Origin: an uncultured Clostridia bacterium
GTDB taxonomy: Bacteria > Bacillota > Clostridia > TANB77 > CAG-508
Direction: 5' to 3'
Assembly: GCA_948857205.1 (NCBI GenBank)
Contig: CAQPRV010000001.1
Coordinates: 1 to 37,367 of the forward strand
DNA length: 37,367 bases
Shown: piece by piece, positions 16,769-25,126 of the stretch
How the letters are laid out: each line of letters opens with the position of its first letter
Position numbering within the stretch: the stretch's first letter is position 1
Notes under the pieces: model-generated
What the model was told of the DNA's origin: nothing
What the model saw: only the letters and a program-made list of their open reading frames with translations
Database searches by the model: none
Position numbers and translations under genes: made by a program

Positions 16769-16797
16769 ATTTTACACTTTTTTGGCTAATTTATCAA
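16769..16797 (-). promoter_or_regulatory. promoter of NTase pair B
   Basis: TTGATA (16792-16797), 17-nt spacer, TAAAAT (16769-16774), as in copy A. Confidence 0.7.
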
Positions 16798-16820
16798 TCA
16801 TTTCTTAATTCAAGTTTTGA

Positions 16821-16966
16821 CTTTTTTAAAAATAGGTAATTACACTTTTAAAAAATGCTTATTTTTCAGTCCCCCCACTCGTACTGTTTACTGACATTCT
16901 ACAACGGGTCCACAATTAATGGCGTACCTTTACCAGGTTAATATTTGGCTTGAAAGGTATCAGCCT
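16821..16966 (+). repeat. asnB 3'-end repeat, copy 3
   Basis: AAAAATAGGTAATTACAC block, then CGTACTGTTTACTGAC and GPQLMAYL-like codons (here GPQLMAYLYQVNIWLERYQP), more diverged than copies 1 and 2, and losing the last AsnB residues at about 16966. It lies upstream of NTase pair B. Confidence 0.8.
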
Positions 16967-16984
16967 AGATTTGTTTTCAGTATT

Positions 16985-17198
16985 TGAATGAGTAAACATT
17001 TTTTTCCTAAATCTTTTAATGATGCTCCACAATGGTATTGCTTATATTACTATTTTGTGATGTTAATATAAGAAGTTCTACATCTCTATTCTTCTTTGCT
17101 AACATTTTCAAAATACTATCATCTATATAATTATATATAATTAAAATTTTATTTTTAGCAGTTTTAATTATATCAATTATTAAACTATATTGTTTCAT
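16985..17198 (-). pseudogene. ORF6N-type gene remnant (3' end)
   Basis: 17040-17198 reads YSLIIDIIKTAKNKILIIYN, matching the C-terminal domain of the ORF6N remnant at 15246-15875. After NSNIS the frame shifts; about 16985-17040 continues in another frame as YHCGASLKDLGKKMFTHS, the usual ORF6N family end. An internal deletion therefore joined the two parts. Adjoins asnB repeat copy 3. Confidence 0.75.
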
Positions 17199-17231
17199 AA
17201 TGATATAACATTGCTACATAACTATCTAATA

Positions 17232-20087
17232 TTACCTGTTGTCCTCATAATATAATTCTTTCCATTCTTTATTTTTATAAATATATGGCATATCCACCCC
17301 ATCTTCTTCTACAATTGTAATATCTTGAACATTTATAAAATTATTAGGTATTATACCTAAATTTGAATATCCACATAACGCTCGTACATCGCCATTTTCT
17401 GTTAATGCAACTATATTCATTATACTTGTTTCAATTTTCTTATATTTACAATTATTATTATTTAAATATTTATCAGTCTTACTCCATTTTTCATTATCCT
17501 CAATAGGTAAAATGATATTTTCATTTGTTATTTTATATAAATTTATTCCATCTAAAAAATAAATTTTTAAAATATTTTCACTTAAAAATTCTAATTCTTC
17601 TTGGTACTCTGCTGTTTTATAAAGCTTTCCTAAATTTGTTAATACATATATATTATTATCAAAGTCTGTCTCAATTTGCTTTATTTTTCTTTTATCAATT
17701 TTTTTATATATACAAGTAAAATTTTTAAAAATTTCTTCTTGTTCCTCTTTTGACATATTATATATTTTATTACTTTTGTGGTTATTTATTCTAGAAATAT
17801 CTTCTTCGCTCATTCCTGCGAGCTTTAGTCCTTCATCAGTATAAAAATCTGGCATTTGATTTTTAAATTCTGTTTTATAAATATCATAAGCATGTACAAA
17901 CAATTCTAGTCCGATTTTTCCAGTTATAAAACTACTTATATCTTTTAATATTCGGCGATGTCCAGTAAGTTCTTTATCATAATATTCAAAAGAATCATAA
18001 TCCCATTTATTATCTCTTACAAATTCAGTTGAATTTTCCCCATATAAATAATACCCATATCCAATCATATCTGAAGAATCATAATTTCCTTTTGCTAAGA
18101 ATTCTTTAATTCCTTCTCGCCAAGTACATAAATAATCTAAAACAAAAATATCTTCACAATCACCATAATTTCTAAGAGATTTACTGTCTGTTGCAAGAAT
18201 ATCTCCTTTTTTAAATGGTGTTGGAATATTTAAGAAAATTTGGTCAATATCTAAAAAACAATTCTCTGATTCTTTTATATTGGTTAAAATTGTTGTTTTG
18301 TCTTTTACAATAAATTCAGCATAAATTTCTTTATTCTTTTTCCCAAAATATTTCTTAGTAATTTGGAAAGATATTGTGTCATTGTATTCTTTGATATATT
18401 TTTGAACATCTTTTAATGCTTCTTTGTAATTTTTAAAAGTATTTTTTATATCACTTCTATGATCATAATGTAAAGTTGATTTGTTATATTCTGTCCAAGT
18501 ACATATACTGTCATCATTTTCGTCAATTAATTTTTTATATACTATATTTAATCTTTGAATTTCTTGCTTTATCATTGTTTTTACACTTTTATAATAATTA
18601 CAATTAATTTTTTCTTTTACTTCCATATCTGGATAATTTTTTATCAAATCATTATACTTTTTAATTTTATCTTGTATATTTATTCTATTGTTTCTATATA
18701 CTAAAACAGCTAATTCTTCGGTATTAAATTTGTGTTTTATACTTCTACAATAATCTGAAATTGCTCTTGAATTTATAAGATTATAATCATCATTTATTTC
18801 TCCTTTTTCTTTTAATATTCCCCTATTAAACATTTCAAGTATCATTTCTAAATCATTGATTTTATTGTCTATATTCTTATCATACTTAAATTCTTGATTA
18901 TTTTTGTGAATTTCATTTAAATCATATAATCTATTTAATTCTGTTTTAACTTGTCTTTTACAATAATAGTCTTTTATTTTTAAGTCTGATTTTAATTTAA
19001 AATATACCTTATAAAATTCTTTAGGATAATGAACTTTATACCAACCTATTTTAAATTCATTTATTGTATTTTCAATTGCACAAGATTTTAAAAACAAATA
19101 TTCTATCTTTTCTGCATCCTCTATATACCAATTAGGAATGTTATGTTCTCGTAATATCTTTTTATATTCTTCCCATTTATCCCTAAACTCTTTATACTCT
19201 TCGTTTTGTAATTTCCATAAGCTTCTTCCTTTTAATGCTTTCCCGTCTGTAATAAATAATGTTATATCATAAGCTGTATTTTTATCAATTCCAGCATTTA
19301 AAAGATAATTATACATATCTGCTCTATTTGAAATAACTTCATCGACTTTTTTACCTTTTTCTTCAATTAATAAACAAGCATTATAATTCCACGTTCTTGA
19401 ACCATGTGAAAGTGCAGATATGCAAACCAACTCATTGAAGTTGCGTGGTTTTGTAATTTCAACCATTTTTTTTACCAAAACATTTCCAAACTCTGAAATT
19501 CCATTTGTACTAATTTGATATGACTTATCATTTGCATGTAAAAACATTTTTAAAGTTTCTTTATCATCTAATTTTATATTTTTTGAACTTGTATTCGTTT
19601 CTTTTTCTAATTCATGTAAAATTGTTATATCATCATTTCCTAATATATTGACTTTAGTTTTACCATATCTTTCTTGTAAATATCTAACTATTTTTGATTG
19701 TATTTTGCTTGAAAAATACAAATTAATTTTTGGTTCTTTATCATAATTTTTGCTAGCAAAAATCTCAAAAGGTAAATTATATTGAATAGGATTTATGTTT
19801 GTAATTCCTAATAAATATGCAACAAGCGAATTTCCAATACTACTTCTAAAACCTGTTTCATACCCTAATTTATTAGAATATTTTACTAATTCTCTACATA
19901 TCAAATAAATAGTTTCAAAGTGATTGTTTATAATTGAATTTAACTCTAAGTCTAATCTATCTTTTATCTCTTTTGGAAGTTTTTTTCCATATAATTCATA
20001 AACTTTATTATAACAAATCTCTTTTAGATTAAAATCTTCTTTATTTATTTCAATTATTTCATCTACTTTTTTAAATCCTGTATTCAT
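17232..20087 (-). CDS. PolC-like protein with lost catalytic aspartates and C-terminal propeller-like region
   Basis: 951 aa. Residues ~25-370 follow the core of Gram-positive PolC: LYGKKLPKEIKDRLDLELNS, GYETGFRSSIGNSLVAYLLG (PolC GxRGSVGSS), NGISEFGNVLVKKMVEITKP, ELVCISALSHGSRTW, VISNRADMYNYLL, HNIPNWYIEDAEKIEYLFLK and KVHYPKEFYKVYF. The catalytic PDID is PKIN (residues 119-122) and the third Asp (LDILG) is NILG (147-150), with the palm centre between them deleted. N-terminal OB, exonuclease and PHP parts are absent. Residues ~400-800 are unfamiliar (IPTPFKKGDIL near 630); the end (IETDFDNNIYVLTNLGKLYK, NIVALTENGDVRALCG) resembles RCC1/beta-propeller blades. The start overlaps the upstream gene by ATGA, so they are coupled. 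Probably not a polymerase; perhaps a DNA-end or replisome decoy. Confidence 0.75.
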   Translation of the reverse strand: MNTGFKKVDEIIEINKEDFNLKEICYNKVYELYGKKLPKEIKDRLDLELNSIINNHFETIYLICRELVKYSNKLGYETGFRSSIGNSLVAYLLGITNINPIQYNLPFEIFASKNYDKEPKINLYFSSKIQSKIVRYLQERYGKTKVNILGNDDITILHELEKETNTSSKNIKLDDKETLKMFLHANDKSYQISTNGISEFGNVLVKKMVEITKPRNFNELVCISALSHGSRTWNYNACLLIEEKGKKVDEVISNRADMYNYLLNAGIDKNTAYDITLFITDGKALKGRSLWKLQNEEYKEFRDKWEEYKKILREHNIPNWYIEDAEKIEYLFLKSCAIENTINEFKIGWYKVHYPKEFYKVYFKLKSDLKIKDYYCKRQVKTELNRLYDLNEIHKNNQEFKYDKNIDNKINDLEMILEMFNRGILKEKGEINDDYNLINSRAISDYCRSIKHKFNTEELAVLVYRNNRINIQDKIKKYNDLIKNYPDMEVKEKINCNYYKSVKTMIKQEIQRLNIVYKKLIDENDDSICTWTEYNKSTLHYDHRSDIKNTFKNYKEALKDVQKYIKEYNDTISFQITKKYFGKKNKEIYAEFIVKDKTTILTNIKESENCFLDIDQIFLNIPTPFKKGDILATDSKSLRNYGDCEDIFVLDYLCTWREGIKEFLAKGNYDSSDMIGYGYYLYGENSTEFVRDNKWDYDSFEYYDKELTGHRRILKDISSFITGKIGLELFVHAYDIYKTEFKNQMPDFYTDEGLKLAGMSEEDISRINNHKSNKIYNMSKEEQEEIFKNFTCIYKKIDKRKIKQIETDFDNNIYVLTNLGKLYKTAEYQEELEFLSENILKIYFLDGINLYKITNENIILPIEDNEKWSKTDKYLNNNNCKYKKIETSIMNIVALTENGDVRALCGYSNLGIIPNNFINVQDITIVEEDGVDMPYIYKNKEWKELYYEDNR

Positions 20088-20941
20088 TTATTCTTCTCTC
20101 CTTCTAATTGTTTGATTATTTCTGGAAAGTCTCTAAAACTTTTATTTTCATTTAATGTAATTTTTCCACATTCAATATCACTCCAGTTTATGTCTTTTAG
20201 TTCAATTTCTCCTTTAAAATATTTACTTAAAAATGTGATTGGCGAATCTTTTGGTAGTTCTCCTGTATAAAGTTCTAACTCATTTTCATAAAATACATCT
20301 ATATGACAACCTTCATCAAATGCATTATGATTAACTATTACATCATAAGTATTTCTAAAAAATTTTTGAGTGTTACTTTTATGTGGTATATCTGTTATTA
20401 CATGCAATTTATCTTGAAAGCTATAATCTTGAGATTTCTTAATTTTTACTATATCTCCTTTTTTAAATTTAGTTCCAGCAATTTTGTTATTATAATCTTC
20501 ATAATTCATTGTTATTGTTTTTTCTTTTCGTTTTCCTTTAAAATTAAATATAAATATTCCGGAAATATTTTTTTCATTTCCATTGTAATCATAATTATGT
20601 ACAATTTTTGCTGGTTGTAATTCAGTAGAATATAAATCATAAATATCATAATCTTTAACAATTGGTAAATTGTTTACATTTTCTAATTTGTCAACTTTCT
20701 CTGGATTATATTCTGTTATTGAAAAATCATAACATGCTTTTAACTTAAATAATTGTTCATCTGTTAAATTAGGTATATTGTTTTTTTCTTCATCTTCAAA
20801 CCAATCTTCATATTGCTCTCTTAATAGTTTTTCTAGCCAAACTTTTCCTTCACTAATTGCTTTTTCTTTTGTAGAATATACATTTTCATAATGTTCTTCT
20901 TCATTTAGATAACACATTACTTGTAAAAAATAAATCATCAT
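20084..20941 (-). CDS. unknown 285-aa protein coupled to the PolC-like gene
   Basis: No family recognised. N-terminus FLQVMCYLNEEEHYENVYSTK and EKAISEGKVWLEKLLREQYE is helical and acidic. Around residues 155-215 KFKKGDIVKIKKSQDYSF and KLHVITDIPHKSNTQ look like an SH3/KOW-type barrel; the partner protein has a related PFKKGDIL segment. GGAGA lies 8 nt before the first of two Met codons. It shares ATGA with the next gene and has a promoter with the motif also found before the DnaJ-like operon. It is likely the partner or regulator of the PolC-like protein. Confidence 0.65.
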   Translation of the reverse strand: MMIYFLQVMCYLNEEEHYENVYSTKEKAISEGKVWLEKLLREQYEDWFEDEEKNNIPNLTDEQLFKLKACYDFSITEYNPEKVDKLENVNNLPIVKDYDIYDLYSTELQPAKIVHNYDYNGNEKNISGIFIFNFKGKRKEKTITMNYEDYNNKIAGTKFKKGDIVKIKKSQDYSFQDKLHVITDIPHKSNTQKFFRNTYDVIVNHNAFDEGCHIDVFYENELELYTGELPKDSPITFLSKYFKGEIELKDINWSDIECGKITLNENKSFRDFPEIIKQLEGEKNK

Positions 20942-20967
20942 AATAAAAAATCTCCTTTACAATTTAT

Positions 20968-21020
20968 AATATAAACTATAAAAGAAACTCTATCAATTAT
21001 ATTGGTCACATAATGTGTAT
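20968..21020 (-). promoter_or_regulatory. promoter and upstream motif of the PolC-like operon
   Basis: TTGATA (20991-20996), 17-nt spacer, TATATT (20968-20973). Directly upstream of the -35 is a motif (20994-21020, plus-strand core TATTGGTCA-ATA) that recurs before the operon at 23838: 25 of 30 bases are the same including the -35. This copy contains the palindrome CACATTATGTG. Candidate site for the WYL regulator encoded between the two operons. Confidence 0.6.
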
Positions 21021-21059
21021 GTATGTCAAAAAATCTTTTAATTTTTCTATAATATCATT

Positions 21060-22052
21060 TTACTTATGTCTCTTAATTGCCTTTTCTAAAATCATTTTTA
21101 TTTCATTTCTTAAAGAATTTGGTTTTTTTACTTCTACTAAATCAATATTTCTCATTGCCCACATTCTAAAACCTAATGGATTTGTATCAACTACTAATTT
21201 AAAATGTTCTTCATCTCCTTGTATTTTCTTAATAGTTACATTTCTTCCAAAAGCATCAAAAATTGTATCTAATAGGCAAATATGGCAAGTTGCTTCAACT
21301 TCTTCCTTTTTTCCTCCAAACATTTCTATTGAAGATTCCGCAAATTCTTGTATATCACTTTTTTCTTTCTTAATTGTTATTTTATCATTAAGAATTCGAA
21401 TATTTTTTATTCTATCAATTCTATAATTATAAAATTCAGTTTGTCCTTCTTTAATTCCTATCAAGTAAAATTCTTGCTTGTTATATACAATAGCATAAGG
21501 AGAAACTATTGGATTGCTTACTATTTTCTTTTCTAATTTATTTGTTATTGTATATTTCCAATATTCAAATTTGATTTTTTTGTATTCATATATACTATTT
21601 GAAATATCTTCTATATTCTTTAATACTTCTACATTTTCAGTTTTGGAATCATTTGCATATATTTGATAATCTTTTATTTTTTCATTTTCATGCACTGTTT
21701 GTATATTCTTACATTTCTTTATAATGTCTTTAGCAATTGATGGAACTATATAATTTGCATAGCTAAAATTATCAATTATTGCTCGAATTTCCCCAGGTTC
21801 GAAATCTGTTTCTGGATCTCTATTAATATAATAACCTTTGCCATTATCATCTCTTGTACTAATATCATAATCTAATTTGTATTTTAGTAAATTGATATTT
21901 CTTCTTATTGTTCTTGTGTCAATTTTCACCTCATAGTTTTCTTTAACTTTTCTTTGTATTTCAGCACAAGAAAGCATATGTCCTTCATCACTATATTTTT
22001 TTAATACATTTAGTATGTATAATATATTTCCATTTTTTTCATATAAGTCCAT
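21060..22052 (-). CDS. WYL-domain transcriptional regulator
   Basis: 330 aa. N-terminal winged helix (GNILYILNVLKKYSDEGHMLSCAEI, TRTIRRNINLLK) followed by the WYL domain (KIVSNPIVSPYAIVYNKQEFYLIGI, NYRIDRIKNIRIL) and the C-terminal WCX-like extension (FKLVVDTNPLGFRMWAMRN). Such proteins control defence operons (BrxR/CapW type) and sense nucleic acid or nucleotide ligands. The start is at 22052, not 22073: AAGGAG sits 5 nt before it, and the stop of the nuclease gene is only 2 nt upstream. Third gene of the DnaJ-like/nuclease/WYL operon; the likely controller of both shared-motif promoters. Confidence 0.88.
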   Translation of the reverse strand: MDLYEKNGNILYILNVLKKYSDEGHMLSCAEIQRKVKENYEVKIDTRTIRRNINLLKYKLDYDISTRDDNGKGYYINRDPETDFEPGEIRAIIDNFSYANYIVPSIAKDIIKKCKNIQTVHENEKIKDYQIYANDSKTENVEVLKNIEDISNSIYEYKKIKFEYWKYTITNKLEKKIVSNPIVSPYAIVYNKQEFYLIGIKEGQTEFYNYRIDRIKNIRILNDKITIKKEKSDIQEFAESSIEMFGGKKEEVEATCHICLLDTIFDAFGRNVTIKKIQGDEEHFKLVVDTNPLGFRMWAMRNIDLVEVKKPNSLRNEIKMILEKAIKRHK

Positions 22053-22054
22053 AA

Positions 22055-23437
22055 TTACTCCTTTTGTATCCATTTCACTTTTAATTCTTCATAATTTCCC
22101 TCTGTATATAATTTTATCTTTTTACCATCTAAATCTTTGATAATATTTTTTATTAATTCTTCTATGTTTTTCATTTGTTCTTTTATATTTCCATTTAATG
22201 TTATTGTAAATATATTTATTTCAGATTGTTGTTTCGTTGAACCATCCCCTGATATGTTTATTGATATATTCTTTTCATCACAATATTCTTTCGTTTTTTT
22301 TAATTTTTCAAAAATTTCAAAATATACTTGTTTTTTATTTTGTTTTTTAAATACTCTTGTATCAAATGTATTATATAATTTATATTTTTTTCCATTAGAA
22401 AAATAAATACATTCTTCTTTAAACTTATTATTATATTCTTCTTTACTTTTTATTGGTTCTCTTTTTTTCGCAAATTTTAACATTAATGTATTCTTTTTAT
22501 CTTTATAAAAGTTTATTTTTATAAATGCATATTTACTAAATATATCTGAATCAATCTGAAAATTCAATGGTAAATTACACCACCATGTTGTTTTACTTCC
22601 AGTTGTTCCTATATCAAAATAAATTTTCTCTTTATCATAAAATGAATATTCTACTTTTTGTTCTTTATTATTTTTTGTTGTTTTTCCATAATATGTAAGT
22701 AATTGCAGTTCACTCACATTTTTATTAATATTGTTATCTATATATTTTTGATACGCAATTTTTCCATCTTTTATTTCTTTAAAAAATGATAAGTATTTTA
22801 TATCTTCTTTCTTCTTTTTTATAATTATATTATATTCATTTTCTTCATCATATTTTTGTGCACATTCCTCTATAGCATTGATATATTCCATGTACTCTTG
22901 TAAATATTCTTGTTTTACTTCATTAATGTTTCTAAATGTTTCAATTATCTTTTCTCTTGAAAAAACATAATCAACATTTTTTTCTTCAATATTACACTCA
23001 TCATAAGGTTTATAATATACTGTTAAGATTTCTAATTTTTCTTTTGGTATGTTTTTATATTCATCTATCTTTAATAAAAATTCATGCAAATTATATTTAT
23101 AATATTCTATTTGTGCATCATGTTCTGATGTGCTTACTTTATCTTCAATAATAATTGCTAAATATTCATTATTATTTTTGTTCTTTAACAAAACTAATAC
23201 ATCTATTTTAAAAAATTGCACTTCAATACCTTGAATTTCTATTTCATCTTTCTCTAATAGTTTTTTCCATTTTTCTTTTTTCTCTAAAATTTTCCATAAA
23301 AATTCCTTAACACATTTTTTTATAGCTTTATTTTCAGCATTTTCTTTAATACTATACCAGTTAATCAACCAAGCCAAAAACGCATCTTGTGATAATTCTT
23401 TTGTTGCAAATTTAAAAATATTATTTTCCACTTTCAA
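22055..23437 (-). CDS. PD-(D/E)XK nuclease family protein
   Basis: 460 aa. N-terminal part carries the PD-(D/E)XK core: the helix NIFKFATKELSQDAFLAWLI, D79 in FKIDVLVLL, and E98-x-K100 in LAIIIEDKVSTSEHDAQIEYY, as in the PF14281 group found in defence and restriction contexts. Residues ~200-460 are an unfamiliar mixed alpha/beta region with EFYS/WWCNLPLNFQ and a GDGSTKQQSEINIFTI segment, possibly the specificity part. Follows the DnaJ-like gene by 5 nt and precedes WYL by 2 nt. Active-site residues are intact, so activity is plausible. Confidence 0.85.
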   Translation of the reverse strand: MKVENNIFKFATKELSQDAFLAWLINWYSIKENAENKAIKKCVKEFLWKILEKKEKWKKLLEKDEIEIQGIEVQFFKIDVLVLLKNKNNNEYLAIIIEDKVSTSEHDAQIEYYKYNLHEFLLKIDEYKNIPKEKLEILTVYYKPYDECNIEEKNVDYVFSREKIIETFRNINEVKQEYLQEYMEYINAIEECAQKYDEENEYNIIIKKKKEDIKYLSFFKEIKDGKIAYQKYIDNNINKNVSELQLLTYYGKTTKNNKEQKVEYSFYDKEKIYFDIGTTGSKTTWWCNLPLNFQIDSDIFSKYAFIKINFYKDKKNTLMLKFAKKREPIKSKEEYNNKFKEECIYFSNGKKYKLYNTFDTRVFKKQNKKQVYFEIFEKLKKTKEYCDEKNISINISGDGSTKQQSEINIFTITLNGNIKEQMKNIEELIKNIIKDLDGKKIKLYTEGNYEELKVKWIQKE

Positions 23438-23442
23438 TTCCC

Positions 23443-23838
23443 CTATATAATTTCTATAATTAAATCACTATTTTTATTTAACTCTTTTACATAATTTCCT
23501 TCTCCATATATTACAATATTTTGTCCTACCTTTGTTCCTTTTGGTATTTTTGTAAAAATTTCATTTGATTCTGTTGTTTCCTTTGTAGTTATTCTATTAT
23601 ATCTAATCTTCCTTATACACCCTTTATTTGCTTCATCTTTTGTTATTTTGCATTGTACAAATATATTTCTTTTATCTTCTATTTTAAATTCATTTCTTTC
23701 TTCTTGAAATTCTTTTTGTAATTCTTCTACATTTAGATTTTTAAAATTTCCAAACTCGTTCATAGATTTTGATAAATCTTTTCTATAATTCTTTGCTCTA
23801 TCTAATATTTTATTTATTTCATTATCTTTAGTCTTCAT
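23443..23838 (-). CDS. small protein with DnaJ C-terminal-like domain, no J domain
   Basis: 131 aa. Residues 1-55 are charged and helical. Residues ~58-120 read IFVQCKITKDEANKGCIRKIRY and then KIPKGTKVGQNIVIYGEGNYV, matching the substrate-binding C-terminal domain of DnaJ (EEAYxGxxKxI; IPxGxxxGQxIxxxGxG). There is no J domain (HPD) or zinc centre, so it is not a co-chaperone by itself. First gene of the nuclease/WYL operon, AAAGGAGGG 6 nt upstream. It may bind peptides or scaffold the nuclease; inferred only. Confidence 0.72.
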   Translation of the reverse strand: MKTKDNEINKILDRAKNYRKDLSKSMNEFGNFKNLNVEELQKEFQEERNEFKIEDKRNIFVQCKITKDEANKGCIRKIRYNRITTKETTESNEIFTKIPKGTKVGQNIVIYGEGNYVKELNKNSDLIIEII

Positions 23839-23858
23839 ATTTAACCCTCCTTTTTTTA

Positions 23859-23911
23859 ATTATAATATGTATTTATCTTTTTAGCAATTTTATTGGTCAT
23901 ATATTGTATAT
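23859..23911 (-). promoter_or_regulatory. promoter and upstream motif of the DnaJ-like/nuclease/WYL operon
   Basis: TTGCTA (23882-23887), 17-nt spacer, TATAAT (23859-23864). Directly upstream of the -35, at 23885-23911, is the second copy of the motif seen at 20994-21020 (plus-strand core TATTGGTCA-ATA-TGT-TAT). Confidence 0.6.
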
Positions 23912-24006
23912 AATTGTTTCTTTTTTTCCTCTTGTTTCTTCATCTGTTATATTAACAAGACCTAATGCCATATGAGCTATATTTTTACTTTTTATGGGAT
24001 ATTGTA
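23897..24006 (-). other. possible C-terminal gene remnant
   Basis: An open frame without a good start reads MALGLVNITDEETRGKK and ends at TGA 23897-23899. The codons upstream of that Met are also open, to about 24006. It looks coding in style but has no ribosome binding site, sits after the ilvE terminator and overlaps the operator motif. Probably a leftover of a lost gene; origin not recognised. Confidence 0.3.
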
Positions 24007-24045
24007 CAAATCAAAACCACCCTTTCAAAGGGTAGTTTTGATTTG
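24007..24045 (-). terminator. terminator of the leu-ilvE operon
   Basis: CAAATCAAAACCACCCTTT pairs with AAAGGGTAGTTTTGATTTG with one mismatch, 1-nt loop, 9 nt after the ilvE stop. Confidence 0.8.
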
Positions 24046-24053
24046 TAATGAAG

Positions 24054-25124
24054 CTATTTAACTTCTACAATCCAATCAAATTTATCTTCGATTTTACCAT
24101 ACTGTATCCCTGTAATTGTATCATAAATTTTTTGACTTATATCTCCAATTTTTCCACCGTTTATTTCAAAAACTTCTTCTCCAAACTTCAATGTTCCAAC
24201 TGGAGAAATCACTGCTGCTGTTCCGCTTCCAAAAACCTCTTCTAATTTTCCTTGTTTTGCAGCAATATATAACTCTTCTGCTGATATTCTTCTTTCTTCA
24301 ACACTGTATCCCCAAGATTTGCAAAGTTCTATTACTGATGCTCTAGTTACTCCCGGTAAAATACTTCCATTTAACATTGGTGTTACTATTTTTCCATCAA
24401 TTTTGAAAAATATATTCATTGCTCCAACCTCTTCTATGTATTTATGTTCAACACCATCTAACCATAAAACTTGTGAATATCCAGATTCATGAGATTTTTT
24501 TTGTGCAAGTAATGAAGCTGCATAATTTCCACCTGTTTTAGCTTCTCCAATTCCTCCTCTTACTGCTCTTACATATTCATCTTCTATCCATATTTTTACT
24601 GGATTTAAGCCTTCTTTATAATAAGCACCAACAGGTGACAAAATTATAATAAACATATATTCTTTTGATGGTTCTACACTTAAATTTGGCTCTGTTGCAA
24701 TTATAAATGGTCTTATATATAAAGATGAACCTTGTTTTCTAGGTATCCATTCTTCATCAATTTTTACAAGTTCTATAATTGCTTGCAAAAAATCTTTTTC
24801 TTCTATTTCTGGAATGCATAATCTTTTGTTTGAATTATTTGCTCTTTGGATATTTTTAGTTGGTCTAAATAGTAATGTTCTTCCATCTTCAGATTTATAT
24901 GCTTTTAGACCTTCAAACATTGATTGACCATAATGAAATATCATTGAGGCAGGAGATAAACTAATATTTTTATATTCTTCAATTCTTGGATTAATCCATC
25001 CTTTTCCTTCTTTATATTCCATTATAAACATGTGATCTGTAAAAACAGTACCAAAACTGATTTCTTGCCCTTCTTCTGGCTTTTTCTTTGGATTTTTTGT
25101 TTTTTCAATTTTTATATCTAACAT
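24054..25124 (-). CDS. ilvE: branched-chain amino acid aminotransferase
   Basis: 356 aa, class II (BCAT long form). Transfers the amino group from Glu to the keto acids of Leu, Ile and Val with PLP. Landmarks: FGTVFTDHMFIMEY, FHYGQSMFEGLKAYK, GSSLYIRPFIIAT, the PLP Lys in GIGEAKTGGNYAAS, WLDGVEHKYIEEVGAMNIFF, LNGSILPGVTRASVIEL and GSGTAAVISPVG. Last gene of the leucine operon, 2 nt after leuA, supplying the final transamination step for the alpha-ketoisocaproate made by LeuABCD. Confidence 0.96.
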   Translation of the reverse strand: MLDIKIEKTKNPKKKPEEGQEISFGTVFTDHMFIMEYKEGKGWINPRIEEYKNISLSPASMIFHYGQSMFEGLKAYKSEDGRTLLFRPTKNIQRANNSNKRLCIPEIEEKDFLQAIIELVKIDEEWIPRKQGSSLYIRPFIIATEPNLSVEPSKEYMFIIILSPVGAYYKEGLNPVKIWIEDEYVRAVRGGIGEAKTGGNYAASLLAQKKSHESGYSQVLWLDGVEHKYIEEVGAMNIFFKIDGKIVTPMLNGSILPGVTRASVIELCKSWGYSVEERRISAEELYIAAKQGKLEEVFGSGTAAVISPVGTLKFGEEVFEINGGKIGDISQKIYDTITGIQYGKIEDKFDWIVEVK

Positions 25125-25126
25125 TA

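Noticed and set aside
11685..16966. CRISPR or integron array from the repeated units
   Set aside because: The units are ~150-250 bp, unevenly spaced by 1.6-3.1 kb, contain asnB coding sequence and have no cas genes, integron integrase or attC-like structure.
17232..20087. Functional second PolC polymerase
   Set aside because: All three catalytic aspartates are replaced and the exonuclease, PHP and OB parts are missing.
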